From positions 186,001 to 250,000 of the forward strand of contig NZ_SCOM01000005.1 of NCBI RefSeq assembly GCF_005508865.1: DNA of 64,000 nucleotides. Reading direction: 5' to 3'. The stretch is from Pseudomonas sp. F(2018). GTDB lineage: Bacteria > Pseudomonadota > Gammaproteobacteria > Pseudomonadales > Pseudomonadaceae. Both the position numbers and the translations under genes were made by a program. A model generated the notes under the pieces. It worked only from the letters and a program-made list of their open reading frames with translations. It ran no database searches and had not been told where the DNA came from. Positions 32,888-40,747 of the stretch are shown here, in pieces; positions within the stretch are counted from its first letter, which is position 1, and each line of letters opens with the position of its first letter.

Positions 32888-33566
32888 GATAGTGGCTGCC
32901 GCCGAGCTGGTAGCTCTGCCGGCGGATCCAGCTGGCCCGGCGCTGCACATGGGAGCCCGGGCGGCTGGCGCTCCAGGCGCGCGGATTGGGCAGCACGGCG
33001 GCCAGCAGGTAGGCCTGCTGGCGCGACAGGTAGGGCGCGCCGACTTTGAAGTGATGGCGTGCGGCAGCCTCGGCGCCGAACACGCCATCGCCCCATTCCA
33101 CGCTATTGAGGTACACCTCGAGGATGCGCTGCTTCGGCCAGAGCAGCTCGATCAGGCCGGTGAACCAGGCCTCCAGCGCCTTGCGCGGCCAGCTGCGGCC
33201 AGACCAGAGGAACAGGTTCTTGGCCACCTGCTGGCTGATGGTGCTGGCGCCGCGCAGGTTGCCGCCATCGGCGTTGTGCTGCAGGGCCTGGCGGATGGCG
33301 GCGACATCGAAGCCCCAGTGCTCGGCGAACTTCTGGTCCTCGGCGGCGATCACCGCGATCTTCAGGTCGTCGGGCAGCTCGCGCCAGGGCCGCCATGTAC
33401 GCTGCAGGTCGATCGGTTCGCCGTCGACCCAGGACTGGATCTTGCGCTCGGCCATCAGCGCCGTGCCGGGCGGGTCGATCCAGCGCAGGGCCAGCACCAC
33501 CAGGGCCGAGACGGCGGCGAACCACAGCAGCAGTTTGGTCAGGCGGCGGAACAGGTTGCGCAGCAT
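32817..33566 (-). CDS. mtgA: Monofunctional biosynthetic peptidoglycan transglycosylase
   Basis: This 249-residue protein starts at ATG 33566 with a single N-terminal membrane anchor (LLLWFAAVSALVVLAL). The glycosyltransferase-51 domain shows all landmarks: AEDQKFAEHWGFD (catalytic Glu near residue 78), GASTISQQVAKNLFL, and ILEVYLNSVEWGDGVFG. It polymerises lipid II glycan strands without transpeptidation. Its 3' end overlaps the convergent YhhN gene by 71 bases, so both C-termini are constrained by one stretch of DNA. Confidence 0.96.
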   Translation of the reverse strand: MLRNLFRRLTKLLLWFAAVSALVVLALRWIDPPGTALMAERKIQSWVDGEPIDLQRTWRPWRELPDDLKIAVIAAEDQKFAEHWGFDVAAIRQALQHNADGGNLRGASTISQQVAKNLFLWSGRSWPRKALEAWFTGLIELLWPKQRILEVYLNSVEWGDGVFGAEAAARHHFKVGAPYLSRQQAYLLAAVLPNPRAWSASRPGSHVQRRASWIRRQSYQLGGSHYLNQLSAPLSLSLAQWWPQWLPKL

Positions 33567-33631
33567 GGCTTGGCCCGGTCTTAGGGAGCGGCCATTATAG
33601 CGGCCGCATCGAGCCTGTCCGGGAGTCAATC

Positions 33632-34009
33632 ATGTTACGAGTCTTTCTGCTGTTGGCGGCCCTGGCCGGCTTCACCGGCGTGGCACTGGGCGCCTTTGCC
33701 GCCCACGGCCTCAAGGGCCAGCTGAGCACGGAATACCTGGCGGTATTCCAGACCGGCGTGCATTACCAGCTGGTGCATGCCCTGGCCCTGTCCGGTGTGG
33801 CGTTGCTCGCCGAGCGCCTGCCGGGGCGCCTGCTGACGGCTGCCGGCAGCCTGTTCGCCGTTGGCATCCTGCTGTTCTCCGGCAGCCTGTACGCCCTGAC
33901 CCTGAGCGGCCTGGGCAAGCTCGGCATGATCACCCCGCTGGGTGGCCTGTGCTTCCTCGCCGGCTGGCTGTGCCTGGGGTTGGCGGCCTGGCGTGCCGGG
34001 CGGGGCTGA
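33632..34009 (+). CDS. DUF423 small membrane protein
   Basis: The 125-residue protein starts at ATG 33632. The N-terminal helix runs into the family motif GVALGAFAAHGLKG (residues ~15-28). Three further hydrophobic segments follow, ending with LGMITPLGGLCFLAGWL. This matches DUF423 (YgdD), four-helix inner-membrane proteins of unknown function. It is divergent from mtgA and precedes thiS, though a separate promoter lies before thiS. Confidence 0.85.
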   Translation: MLRVFLLLAALAGFTGVALGAFAAHGLKGQLSTEYLAVFQTGVHYQLVHALALSGVALLAERLPGRLLTAAGSLFAVGILLFSGSLYALTLSGLGKLGMITPLGGLCFLAGWLCLGLAAWRAGRG

Positions 34010-34028
34010 CAGATGGCACGCGCGTACC

Positions 34029-34057
34029 TTGGTCGATCCGGTCGATCGGGCTAGAAT
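34029..34057 (+). promoter_or_regulatory. Sigma70-type promoter for thiS-thiG
   Basis: TTGGTC (34029-34034), a 17-base spacer and TAGAAT (34052-34057) lie about 30 bases before the thiS start. The leader is too short for a TPP riboswitch, and none of its conserved elements is visible. Confidence 0.55.
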
Positions 34058-34088
34058 GCCGACCCTTTCATGATCTGACCGCCCAGCC

Positions 34089-34289
34089 ATGCACATCCAG
34101 TTGAACGGCCAACCCTTCGAGCTGCCCGACGGCGCCACCGTCGCCGACCTGCTCGCGCGCCTGGATGCGACCGGCAAGCGGGTGGCGGTCGAACTCAATC
34201 TGGACATAGTGCCGCGCAGCCAGCATGGCGCCACCGTCCTGCACGACGGCGACCAGCTGGAAGTCGTCCACGCCATCGGCGGCGGCTAG
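34089..34289 (+). CDS. thiS: Thiamine sulfur carrier protein ThiS
   Basis: This 66-residue ubiquitin-like protein ends in the required diglycine (AIGGG) that is adenylated and converted to a thiocarboxylate to deliver sulfur for the thiazole ring. The start MHIQLNGQPFELPDGATV is typical. thiG follows 17 bases downstream on the same message, as in other Pseudomonas; the adenylating enzyme ThiF/MoeB is not in this window. Confidence 0.94.
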   Translation: MHIQLNGQPFELPDGATVADLLARLDATGKRVAVELNLDIVPRSQHGATVLHDGDQLEVVHAIGGG

Positions 34290-34306
34290 TCGCCCGAGGA
34301 ACTGCC

Positions 34307-35098
34307 ATGAGCGCCATCATCGACAAGCCTTTCACCCTGGCCGGCCGCACCTACGAGTCGCGCCTGCTGGTGGGCACCGGCAAGTACAAGGACCTCGAGG
34401 AGACCCGCCTGGCCATCGAGGCCTCGGGTGCCGAGATCGTCACCGTGGCCGTGCGCCGGACCAATATCGGGCAGAACCCGGGCGAGCCCAACCTGCTGGA
34501 TGTGATTTCGCCGGACAAGTACACCATCCTGCCCAACACCGCCGGCTGCTTCAACGCCGAGGAAGCGGTGCGCACCTGCCGCCTGGCCCGCGAGCTGCTC
34601 GATGGCCACACGCTGGTCAAGCTGGAAGTGCTGGCCGACCAGAAGACCCTGTTCCCCAACGTGATCGAGACCATCAAGGCCGCCGAAGTGCTGGTCAAGG
34701 AAGGCTTCGACGTGATGGTGTACACCAGTGACGACCCCATCATCGCCCGTCAGCTGGCCGAGATGGGCTGCATCGCGGTGATGCCGCTGGCCGGCCTGAT
34801 CGGCACCGGCCTGGGCATCTGCAACCCCTACAACCTGCGCATCATCCTCGAAGAGGCGACTGTGCCGGTGCTGGTCGACGCCGGCGTGGGTACCGCGTCC
34901 GACGCCACCATCGCCATGGAGCTGGGTTGCGAGGCGGTGCTGATGAACAGCGCCATCGCCCACGCCCAGGACCCGATCCTGATGGGCGCGGCAATGAAGC
35001 ACGCGATCATCGCCGGGCGCATGGCCTATCTGGCCGGGCGCATGCCGAAGAAGCTGTATGCCAGCGCCTCCTCGCCGCTGGACGGCCTGATCAAGTAA
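34307..35098 (+). CDS. thiG: Thiazole synthase
   Basis: The 263-residue (beta/alpha)8-barrel enzyme builds the thiazole phosphate of thiamine from DXP, dehydroglycine and ThiS thiocarboxylate. The conserved N-terminal SRLLVGTGKYKD, the Schiff-base lysine in LVKLEVLAD (near residue 106), and VPVLVDAGVGTASDA at the phosphate site are all present. Its length is standard. It is followed after 28 bases by trmB, probably in the same operon. Confidence 0.96.
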   Translation: MSAIIDKPFTLAGRTYESRLLVGTGKYKDLEETRLAIEASGAEIVTVAVRRTNIGQNPGEPNLLDVISPDKYTILPNTAGCFNAEEAVRTCRLARELLDGHTLVKLEVLADQKTLFPNVIETIKAAEVLVKEGFDVMVYTSDDPIIARQLAEMGCIAVMPLAGLIGTGLGICNPYNLRIILEEATVPVLVDAGVGTASDATIAMELGCEAVLMNSAIAHAQDPILMGAAMKHAIIAGRMAYLAGRMPKKLYASASSPLDGLIK

Positions 35099-35126
35099 GC
35101 CCCCCTAAACAGGCTGAGAGAACTTC

Positions 35127-35846
35127 ATGAGCGACATCATCGAGCCGGCAGGCGACGGCGCTGCCGAGCGGCCGCTGCGCGGCATCAAGAGTTTCGTCAT
35201 GCGCTCCGGGCGTATGACCGAGGGCCAGCAGCGTGGCCTGGACCAGGGCTGGCCCAAGTTCGGCCTGCAGCTGGAAGATGGCCTGCGCGACTTCGACCAG
35301 GTGTTCGGGCGCAGCGCGCCGCGCACCTTCGAGATCGGCTTCGGCATGGGCCACGCCACCCTGGAGATGGCCGCCGCCGCGCCCGAGCAGGACTTCATCG
35401 GCGTGGAAGTGCACAAGCCGGGCGTCGGCGCATTGCTCAACGGCATGCTCACGCAGAACCTGAGCAACATCCGCGTCTACAGCTGCGATGCCCTGGAAGT
35501 GCTGCGCGACTGCGTGGCCGACGCCAGCCTCGACCGCGTCCTGCTGTTCTTCCCCGATCCTTGGCACAAGGCCCGTCACCACAAGCGCCGCATCGTCCAG
35601 GCGAGCTTCGCCGAACTGGTGCGCAGCAAGCTCAAGGTCGGCGGCATCCTGCACATGGCCACCGATTGGCAGCCATATGCGGAACATATGTTGGAGGTAA
35701 TGTCGCTGGCACCGGGCTACCATAATGTGGCGGGTGCCGCCGGTTATGTGGAGCGGCCCAGCGAAAGGCCGGTGACCAAGTTCGAAAAACGTGGCGAGCG
35801 CCTTGGCCACGGCGTGTGGGATCTCAAGTTCCAGCGCGACGCATAA
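35127..35846 (+). CDS. trmB: tRNA (guanine-46 N7)-methyltransferase
   Basis: The 239-residue SAM enzyme makes m7G46 in tRNA variable loops. It has the SAM-binding motif FEIGFGMGHATLEMA (near residue 70), an acidic contact in IGVEVHKPG, and the TrmB signature FFPDPWHKARHHKRR near 140. The C-terminal SERPVTKFEKRGERLGHGVWDL is typical. It follows thiG closely. Nothing is unusual. Confidence 0.96.
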   Translation: MSDIIEPAGDGAAERPLRGIKSFVMRSGRMTEGQQRGLDQGWPKFGLQLEDGLRDFDQVFGRSAPRTFEIGFGMGHATLEMAAAAPEQDFIGVEVHKPGVGALLNGMLTQNLSNIRVYSCDALEVLRDCVADASLDRVLLFFPDPWHKARHHKRRIVQASFAELVRSKLKVGGILHMATDWQPYAEHMLEVMSLAPGYHNVAGAAGYVERPSERPVTKFEKRGERLGHGVWDLKFQRDA

Positions 35847-36001
35847 GTACCCAAAGCCCCGCTGGATGCGGAGCGACCATGACCGGGACCACCCGGCGCC
35901 AGGATGGCCACTGCCTCACCCAACGGCAATCTGCGAGCGCGACCTAGATCGGTCGCACGGATAAGAACAGCGGCGCTCGAGTGCGTCGCGAGGAGAAAGC
36001 T

Positions 36002-37348
36002 GTGCTGAGAACAATTGCAGTCCTGTCACTGGCAGCCGCTGTCAGCCTGCCGGCGCAAGCCCGCGTCGATGCGGCCCAGGCCGCCCGTCTCGGGCAAGAC
36101 CTGATGCCGCTGGGCGGGGAGCGCGCCGGCAATGCCGCGGGCACCATTCCGTCCTGGGAGGGTGGCGTCGCCACGCCGCCGGCCAACTACCAGCCCGGCA
36201 TGCACCACCCGGACCCCTTCGCCGCGGACAAGGAGCTGTACCGCGTCGACAAGAGCAACATCGCTCAGTACAAGGCGCTGCTGACCCCGGGCTACCAGAA
36301 GCTGCTGGAAACCAACCCGGACTACTTCCTGCGCGTGTTCCCGACCCGCCGCAGCGCCGCCTCGCCGCAGCGCATCTACGACGCCACCCGCTACAACGCG
36401 GCCAACGCTTCGCTGATCGCCGGCGGTAACGGCATCGAAGGCACCGCCGCCGGCATTCCCTTCCCGATCCCGCAGAACGGTCAGGAAGCGATCTGGAACC
36501 ACATCGCCCGCTACCGCGGCGAGCAGACCCGGATGATCACCAACCACGCGGCAGTGCTCAAGGGTGGCGACTACGTGCTGGTCAAGCGCGAGCGCGACAT
36601 CCTGTTCGTCTACGGTCGCGAAGGCGTGACCCCGGCGGATCTGGACAACACCCTGTTCTTCTACAAGTACGTGGTGACCTCGCCGAGCAAGCTGGCCGGC
36701 TCCGCCCTGGTGGTGCAGGAGACCCTCGACCAGGTCCTGGCGATCCGCAAGGCCTGGCGCTTCAACCGTGGCGAGCGCCGCGTGCGTCGCCTGCCGATGC
36801 TGGCCTATGACGCCATGCAGCCGGACACCAACGGCATGGCCACCGCCGACGTGGTCGACGCCTACAACGGCGCGCCGGACCGCTACGACTGGACCCTGGT
36901 CGGCAAGCAGGAAATGCTGGTGCCGTATAACAGCTATGCCGTGCACCAGAAGGGCATTCCCTACGAGAAGATCCTCCAGGACAAGCACGTCAACCCCGAG
37001 CTGCTGCGCCACGAGCTGCACCGCGTGTGGGTCGTCGACGCCAAACTGCGCAAGGGCCACAGCCACCCCTACGCCGAGCGCCGCTTCTACCTCGACGAGG
37101 ACAGCTGGCAGATCCTCGCCGTCGACCTGTACAACAAGAGCGGCGAACTGGTCGGCCTGCAGGAAGCCCACCCGATCAGCTACTACGACGTACCGATGTT
37201 CCTCAGCACCCTGGAGACCATCTACGACTTCGCCGGCAGCCGCTACTTCGTCGACGGTCTGGACAACAACGAGCCGATGTACGACTTCAACGTGCAGCTG
37301 AAGAAGAGCGACTTCACCGCCGCCGCCCTGCGCAGCGAAGGTATCTGA
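36002..37348 (+). CDS. DUF1329 family exported protein
   Basis: The 448-residue protein starts at GTG 36002, with GGAG six bases before it; another GTG at 35981 is weaker. A Sec signal peptide ends near SLPAQA (about residue 19). The mature protein matches DUF1329, a periplasmic family with a LolA/LolB-like fold. Members are usually found with DUF1302 outer-membrane proteins and RND/MMPL lipid transporters. None of those partners is next to it here. It is transcribed alone between trmB and a terminator. A role in envelope lipid traffic is inferred from family company only. Confidence 0.85.
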   Translation: MLRTIAVLSLAAAVSLPAQARVDAAQAARLGQDLMPLGGERAGNAAGTIPSWEGGVATPPANYQPGMHHPDPFAADKELYRVDKSNIAQYKALLTPGYQKLLETNPDYFLRVFPTRRSAASPQRIYDATRYNAANASLIAGGNGIEGTAAGIPFPIPQNGQEAIWNHIARYRGEQTRMITNHAAVLKGGDYVLVKRERDILFVYGREGVTPADLDNTLFFYKYVVTSPSKLAGSALVVQETLDQVLAIRKAWRFNRGERRVRRLPMLAYDAMQPDTNGMATADVVDAYNGAPDRYDWTLVGKQEMLVPYNSYAVHQKGIPYEKILQDKHVNPELLRHELHRVWVVDAKLRKGHSHPYAERRFYLDEDSWQILAVDLYNKSGELVGLQEAHPISYYDVPMFLSTLETIYDFAGSRYFVDGLDNNEPMYDFNVQLKKSDFTAAALRSEGI

Positions 37349-37378
37349 TACCGCCCGGTTTCAGGCTCCGTAAAACAC

Positions 37379-37401
37379 AAGGCCCGCATCATGCGGGCCT
37401 T
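37379..37401. terminator. Bidirectional hairpin terminator
   Basis: The perfect arms AAGGCCCGCAT and ATGCGGGCCTT lie between the convergent DUF1329 and glycine-zipper genes. The same kind of stem ends the tRNA-Thr gene at 51621-51644. Confidence 0.85.
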
Positions 37402-37409
37402 GTCGTTTC

Positions 37410-37886
37410 TCAGTGGTGCTTCTTGTGCCACTTGTGCTTCTTGTGGCCGAGGGCGCGACCGGGGTGCCCGTCGTGATCATGGTAGTGACCATCGCGGTAG
37501 CGGCGATCATCGTGGTCATGGTCGTCATCGTCATCCCCACCGTAGGCATTGCCCAGTGCGCCGCCGGCACCGCCGCCGACTGCCGCGCCGATCACACCGC
37601 CGGTGCTGCCGCCGACCTTGCTGCCAATCACCTGGCCGCCGGCCGCGCCGATGCCACCGCCGATGGCTGCCTCGGTGCGGGCGCCCTTGTCGGCACCTAC
37701 CGCGCTACCGGCCGCGCCGCCGACACCGGCACCGATGGTGGCGCCAGTGCTGCCACCGATCTGCTCGCCGACCACGGTGCCCAGGGCGCCGCCCAGGGCG
37801 CCGCCGACGCCGGCCGAGGTGTTGCCGGCCAGAGCGGTGGCGCTGGCCAGGCCGAGAGAGAGCAGGAGCAGAGAGGAATACTTCAT
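37410..37886 (-). CDS. Glycine-zipper exported protein with His/Asp-rich tail
   Basis: This 158-residue protein follows a good GGAGGT site. It has a Sec signal peptide of 20 residues (ending TALA). Residues ~24-115 are repeated small-residue stretches with many GxxxG steps (for example GGALGGALGTVVGEQIGG), the glycine-zipper pattern of membrane-inserting or oligomerising proteins. The final ~43 residues are very rich in His, Asp and Lys (DDDDDHDHDD, then HYHDHDGH, then KKHKWHKKHH), suggesting metal binding. I know no experimentally defined function. It is flanked by a terminator and transcribed alone. Confidence 0.85.
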   Translation of the reverse strand: MKYSSLLLLSLGLASATALAGNTSAGVGGALGGALGTVVGEQIGGSTGATIGAGVGGAAGSAVGADKGARTEAAIGGGIGAAGGQVIGSKVGGSTGGVIGAAVGGGAGGALGNAYGGDDDDDHDHDDRRYRDGHYHDHDGHPGRALGHKKHKWHKKHH

Positions 37887-38039
37887 TAATTACGGACCTC
37901 CGTTGGGGAATGGCGCACATGCTGCCAGCGCCGCTTCGCTGGGCAAGTGGCATTTGGCGGCACTGCGAGCAGTGTCACGACCTGTGCAAAAAATGGCGCA
38001 GCCGACGAACCGCCTGGCTGCCGGGCGGTCGACGGCGCT

Positions 38040-38714
38040 TCAGGCTGGCGGGGCGAGCTGGGCGCTGAGCTGGCGATAGTCCTCGACGGCGGCGAACTCC
38101 TCGGTGTCCTTGGCCGCGCCGCGGCTGTCCGGCTGGCGCACCGCCAGCAGGTGGGCGACGCCATAGCGCCCGGCGCTGCGCAGGATCGGCAGGCTGTCGT
38201 CGATGAACAGGCTGCGCGTAGGCTCGAAGGGGAAGTCCTGCTGCAGGGCGAACCAGAACTGCTGATCCTCCTTGGGGAAGCCGTAGTCGTGGGAGCTGAT
38301 CAGGCGGTCGAAGTAGGGCGCCAGCTCGACCTTCTCCAGCTTCAGCGACAGCGAGTCGCGATGGGCGTTGGTGATCAGCACCACGCGCTTGCCGGCGGCG
38401 CGCAGGGCGGCGAGGAAGGTATCGGCGTCCGGGCGCAGGGCGATCAGGTCGGCCACTTCGCGCTTGAGGTCGCGTACCGAGAGTTTCAGCTCGCGGCTCC
38501 AGAAGTCGGTGCAGTACCAGGGCAGGGTGCCGGCGTGGGCACGGAACAGCGGCAGCAGCTCGGCGCTGGCCGCCTCGCGGCTGATGCCGTGCAGCTCGGC
38601 ATAGCGCAGCGGCAGGTGTTCCAGCCAGAAGTGATTGTCGAAATGCAGGTCGAGCAGGGTGCCGTCCATGTCGAGCAGGACGGTATCGATATCGGCCCAG
38701 GGCAGCTGATGCAT
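38040..38714 (-). CDS. yrfG: HAD hydrolase, GMP/IMP nucleotidase-like (YrfG)
   Basis: The 224-residue HAD-superfamily protein has motif I DMDGTLLDL (nucleophile Asp near residue 15), motif II ITNAHRD, and motif IV IDDSLP near 170. The size, motif spacing and adjacency to the divergent nudE match YrfG, described as a GMP/IMP 5'-nucleotidase. It converges on the glycine-zipper gene across a spacer of about 150 bases. Substrate is by family only. Confidence 0.88.
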   Translation of the reverse strand: MHQLPWADIDTVLLDMDGTLLDLHFDNHFWLEHLPLRYAELHGISREAASAELLPLFRAHAGTLPWYCTDFWSRELKLSVRDLKREVADLIALRPDADTFLAALRAAGKRVVLITNAHRDSLSLKLEKVELAPYFDRLISSHDYGFPKEDQQFWFALQQDFPFEPTRSLFIDDSLPILRSAGRYGVAHLLAVRQPDSRGAAKDTEEFAAVEDYRQLSAQLAPPA

Positions 38715-38772
38715 GGCAAAGTCCGGAAACAGACGGGGAGCGAATATCCGGCGCGGATATTTCGAGGGAGCG

Positions 38773-38785
38773 GGGTATGATACCC
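38773..38785 (+). promoter_or_regulatory. Palindrome containing the nudE -10 element
   Basis: GGGTAT-G-ATACCC is a perfect 13-base palindrome whose middle, TATGAT, is a plausible -10 hexamer 25 bases before the nudE start. It lies between the divergent yrfG and nudE genes. Confidence 0.4.
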
Positions 38786-38806
38786 GTTCGAATCAAGGAG
38801 CGAATG

Positions 38807-39373
38807 ATGCGTGATAAACCCCAGGTGCTGGCCCGCGAGATAGTCGCCAGCAGCCGCCTGTTCCGCGTCGAAGAGCTGCAGCTGCGCTTCGCCAATGGCG
38901 TCGAGCGCACCTACGAACGCCTGGTGAGCAAAGGCGCCGGTTATGGCGCGGTGATGGTGGTGGCCATGCTCGATGCCGAGCACGCGGTGCTGGTCGAGGA
39001 ATACTGCGCCGGCACCGACGACTACCAGCTGTCGCTGGCCAAGGGCCTGATCGAGCCCGGCGAGGACGTGTTGGTGGCCGCCAACCGCGAGCTCAAGGAG
39101 GAGGCCGGCTTTGGCGCCGAGCGCCTGGAGCTGATCGCCGAGCTGAGCCTGTCGCCCGGCTACATGAGCCAGAAGATCCAGGTGGTCCTGGCCCGCGATC
39201 TCTACGAGGAAAGCCTGCCGGGCGACGAACCCGAGCCGCTGCGGGTGGACAAGGTCAGCCTGCGCGAGCTCAGCGCCCTGGCCCAGCATCCGCAATTCAC
39301 CGAAGGCCGGGCCCTGGCCGCCCTCTATCTGGTCCGCGACCTGCTGACCCAACGTGGAGAGTTCAAGCCGTGA
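38807..39373 (+). CDS. nudE: ADP compounds hydrolase NudE
   Basis: The 188-residue protein starts at ATG 38807, six bases after AAGGAG; an ATG one codon earlier is possible. The Nudix box is complete: GLIEPGEDVLVAANRELKEE (followed by AG) near residues 82-103, with REL and EE metal ligands. NudE hydrolyses ADP-ribose, Ap3A and NADH. The stop overlaps the GTG start of cysQ, so the two are translationally coupled. The nudE-cysQ pairing is usual in Proteobacteria. Confidence 0.94.
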   Translation: MRDKPQVLAREIVASSRLFRVEELQLRFANGVERTYERLVSKGAGYGAVMVVAMLDAEHAVLVEEYCAGTDDYQLSLAKGLIEPGEDVLVAANRELKEEAGFGAERLELIAELSLSPGYMSQKIQVVLARDLYEESLPGDEPEPLRVDKVSLRELSALAQHPQFTEGRALAALYLVRDLLTQRGEFKP

Positions 39374-40191
39374 GTCATCCCTATCTGCCGGCGGTGATCG
39401 CCCTGGCGCAGCGCGCCGGCCAGGCCATCCTGCCGCACTGGCGCAATGACGTGGCCGTCACCGAGAAGGCCGACGCCTCGCCGGTCACCGCCGCCGACCT
39501 GGCCGCTCACGAGGTTCTCGCCGCCGGCCTGCGCGAACTGGCGCCGGAGATTCCGGTGCTGTCCGAAGAGGATGCCGGCATCGCCTTCGCCGAGCGCGCC
39601 GAGTGGCAGCGCTGGTGGCTGGTGGACCCGCTGGACGGGACCAAGGAGTTCATCTCCGGCAGCGAGGAGTTCACCGTCAACGTCGCGCTGATCGAGCGCG
39701 GCCGTGTGGTGTTCGGCGTGGTCGGCGTGCCGGCCAATGGTCGCTGCTACTTCGGCGGTGCCGGCCTGGGCGCCTGGCGTCAGGAGCCGGGTGGCCAGCC
39801 CGAGGCCATCACCGTGCGCCTGGCCCCGGCCGAGGCCTTCACCCTGGTGGCCAGCAAGCGCCACTCCAGCCCGGCCCAGGAGCGCCTGCTGACCGGTCTG
39901 TCCGAGCGCTTCGGCGATCTGCAGCTGGCCAATATCGGCAGCTCCCTGAAGTTCTGTCTGCTGGCCGAAGGCAATGCCGATTGCTACCCGCGCCTGGCGC
40001 CCACCTCGCAGTGGGATACCGCCGCGGCACAGGGCGTGCTGGAAGGCGCCGGCGGCGAGGTGCTCGACCTCAAGGGCGAGGCGTTGACCTACGAGGCCCG
40101 CGAGAGCTATCTCAACCCGTCCTTCCTCGGCCTGCCGCAGGCCGCCGAGTGGCGCGCCGAGCTGATCCAGCTGGCCCGTGCTTTGGACTGA
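39370..40191 (+). CDS. cysQ: 3'(2'),5'-bisphosphate nucleotidase CysQ
   Basis: The 273-residue inositol-monophosphatase-fold enzyme starts with GTG 39370. It removes the 3' phosphate from PAP, the by-product of sulfate assimilation. Metal-binding motifs are present: LSEEDAG (near residue 60), the signature DPLDGTKEFI (near 90), and PTSQWDTAAAQGVLEGAGG near 215. The gene overlaps nudE and is followed closely by a thioesterase gene. Confidence 0.95.
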   Translation: MSHPYLPAVIALAQRAGQAILPHWRNDVAVTEKADASPVTAADLAAHEVLAAGLRELAPEIPVLSEEDAGIAFAERAEWQRWWLVDPLDGTKEFISGSEEFTVNVALIERGRVVFGVVGVPANGRCYFGGAGLGAWRQEPGGQPEAITVRLAPAEAFTLVASKRHSSPAQERLLTGLSERFGDLQLANIGSSLKFCLLAEGNADCYPRLAPTSQWDTAAAQGVLEGAGGEVLDLKGEALTYEARESYLNPSFLGLPQAAEWRAELIQLARALD

Positions 40192-40203
40192 GTCACTCGC
40201 AGC

Positions 40204-40653
40204 ATGAGCGATGATCGTGCCTACCTGGAGCAGCTGCTGCACCAGGACATCCCGCTGACCCAGGCCCTCGGCCTGGGCGTACAGGGTTGGCAGGGCGGCG
40301 AGCTGCGCCTGAGCCTGCCGCTGGCGGCCAACCTCAATCACAAGAGCAGCATGTTCGGCGGCAGTCTCTACTGCGGCGCGGTGCTGGCCGGCTGGGGCTG
40401 GTTGCACCTGAGCCTGCGCGAGGCAGGCGTGACGGACGGGCATATCGTCATCCAGCAGAGCCAGATCGACTACCCGCAGCCGGTGCTGAGCGATGCGCTG
40501 GCGGTATGCGCGGCGCCGGCGGCGGCCGAGTGGGACAAGTTCCTCGCCCTGTACCAGCGCCGCGGCCTGGCGCGGATCCGGCTGCATAGCCGCATCCTCG
40601 TCGACGAGGTCGAAGCGGTGCGCTTCAGCGGACAGTACGTGCTGCACCGCTGA
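40204..40653 (+). CDS. YiiD-type hot-dog thioesterase domain protein
   Basis: The 149-residue protein starts 12 bases after cysQ. The sequence LSLPLAANLNHKSSMFGGSLYCGAV (in two parts, near residues 35-59) fits the hot-dog fold of the YiiD C-terminal thioesterase family. There the N-H and G-G positions shape the active site. The YiiD N-terminal acetyltransferase domain is absent. It is likely an acyl-CoA thioesterase of unknown chain preference, co-transcribed with nudE and cysQ. The downstream spacer holds purine/pyrimidine-rich inverted repeats. Confidence 0.78.
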   Translation: MSDDRAYLEQLLHQDIPLTQALGLGVQGWQGGELRLSLPLAANLNHKSSMFGGSLYCGAVLAGWGWLHLSLREAGVTDGHIVIQQSQIDYPQPVLSDALAVCAAPAAAEWDKFLALYQRRGLARIRLHSRILVDEVEAVRFSGQYVLHR

Positions 40654-40745
40654 GTCATCCTCTCCTCTGAGGGGGAGGGGCCGTTCTGCCACCCTCACCC
40701 TACGCGGGCCGCCCCAACCCTCTTCCGGAGGGAGAAGGAGCCACA
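40654..40745. repeat. C/T-rich and G/A-rich inverted repeat spacer
   Basis: The spacer contains ATCCTCTCCTC opposite GAGGGGGAGGGG, then CCCTCTTCCGG opposite GAGGGAGAAGG. These are imperfect hairpins of the kind that recur between Pseudomonas genes, and a related one is at 61711-61736. It may act as a bidirectional terminator for the converging thioesterase and fabY genes. Confidence 0.55.
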
Positions 40746-40747
40746 CG

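Noticed and set aside
34010..34088. Possible TPP riboswitch ahead of thiS
   Set aside because: The leader after the promoter is only about 30 bases and contains none of the conserved THI-box segments.
40654..40745. CRISPR-like array
   Set aside because: There are two different imperfect hairpins, with no repeat-spacer periodicity and no cas genes.
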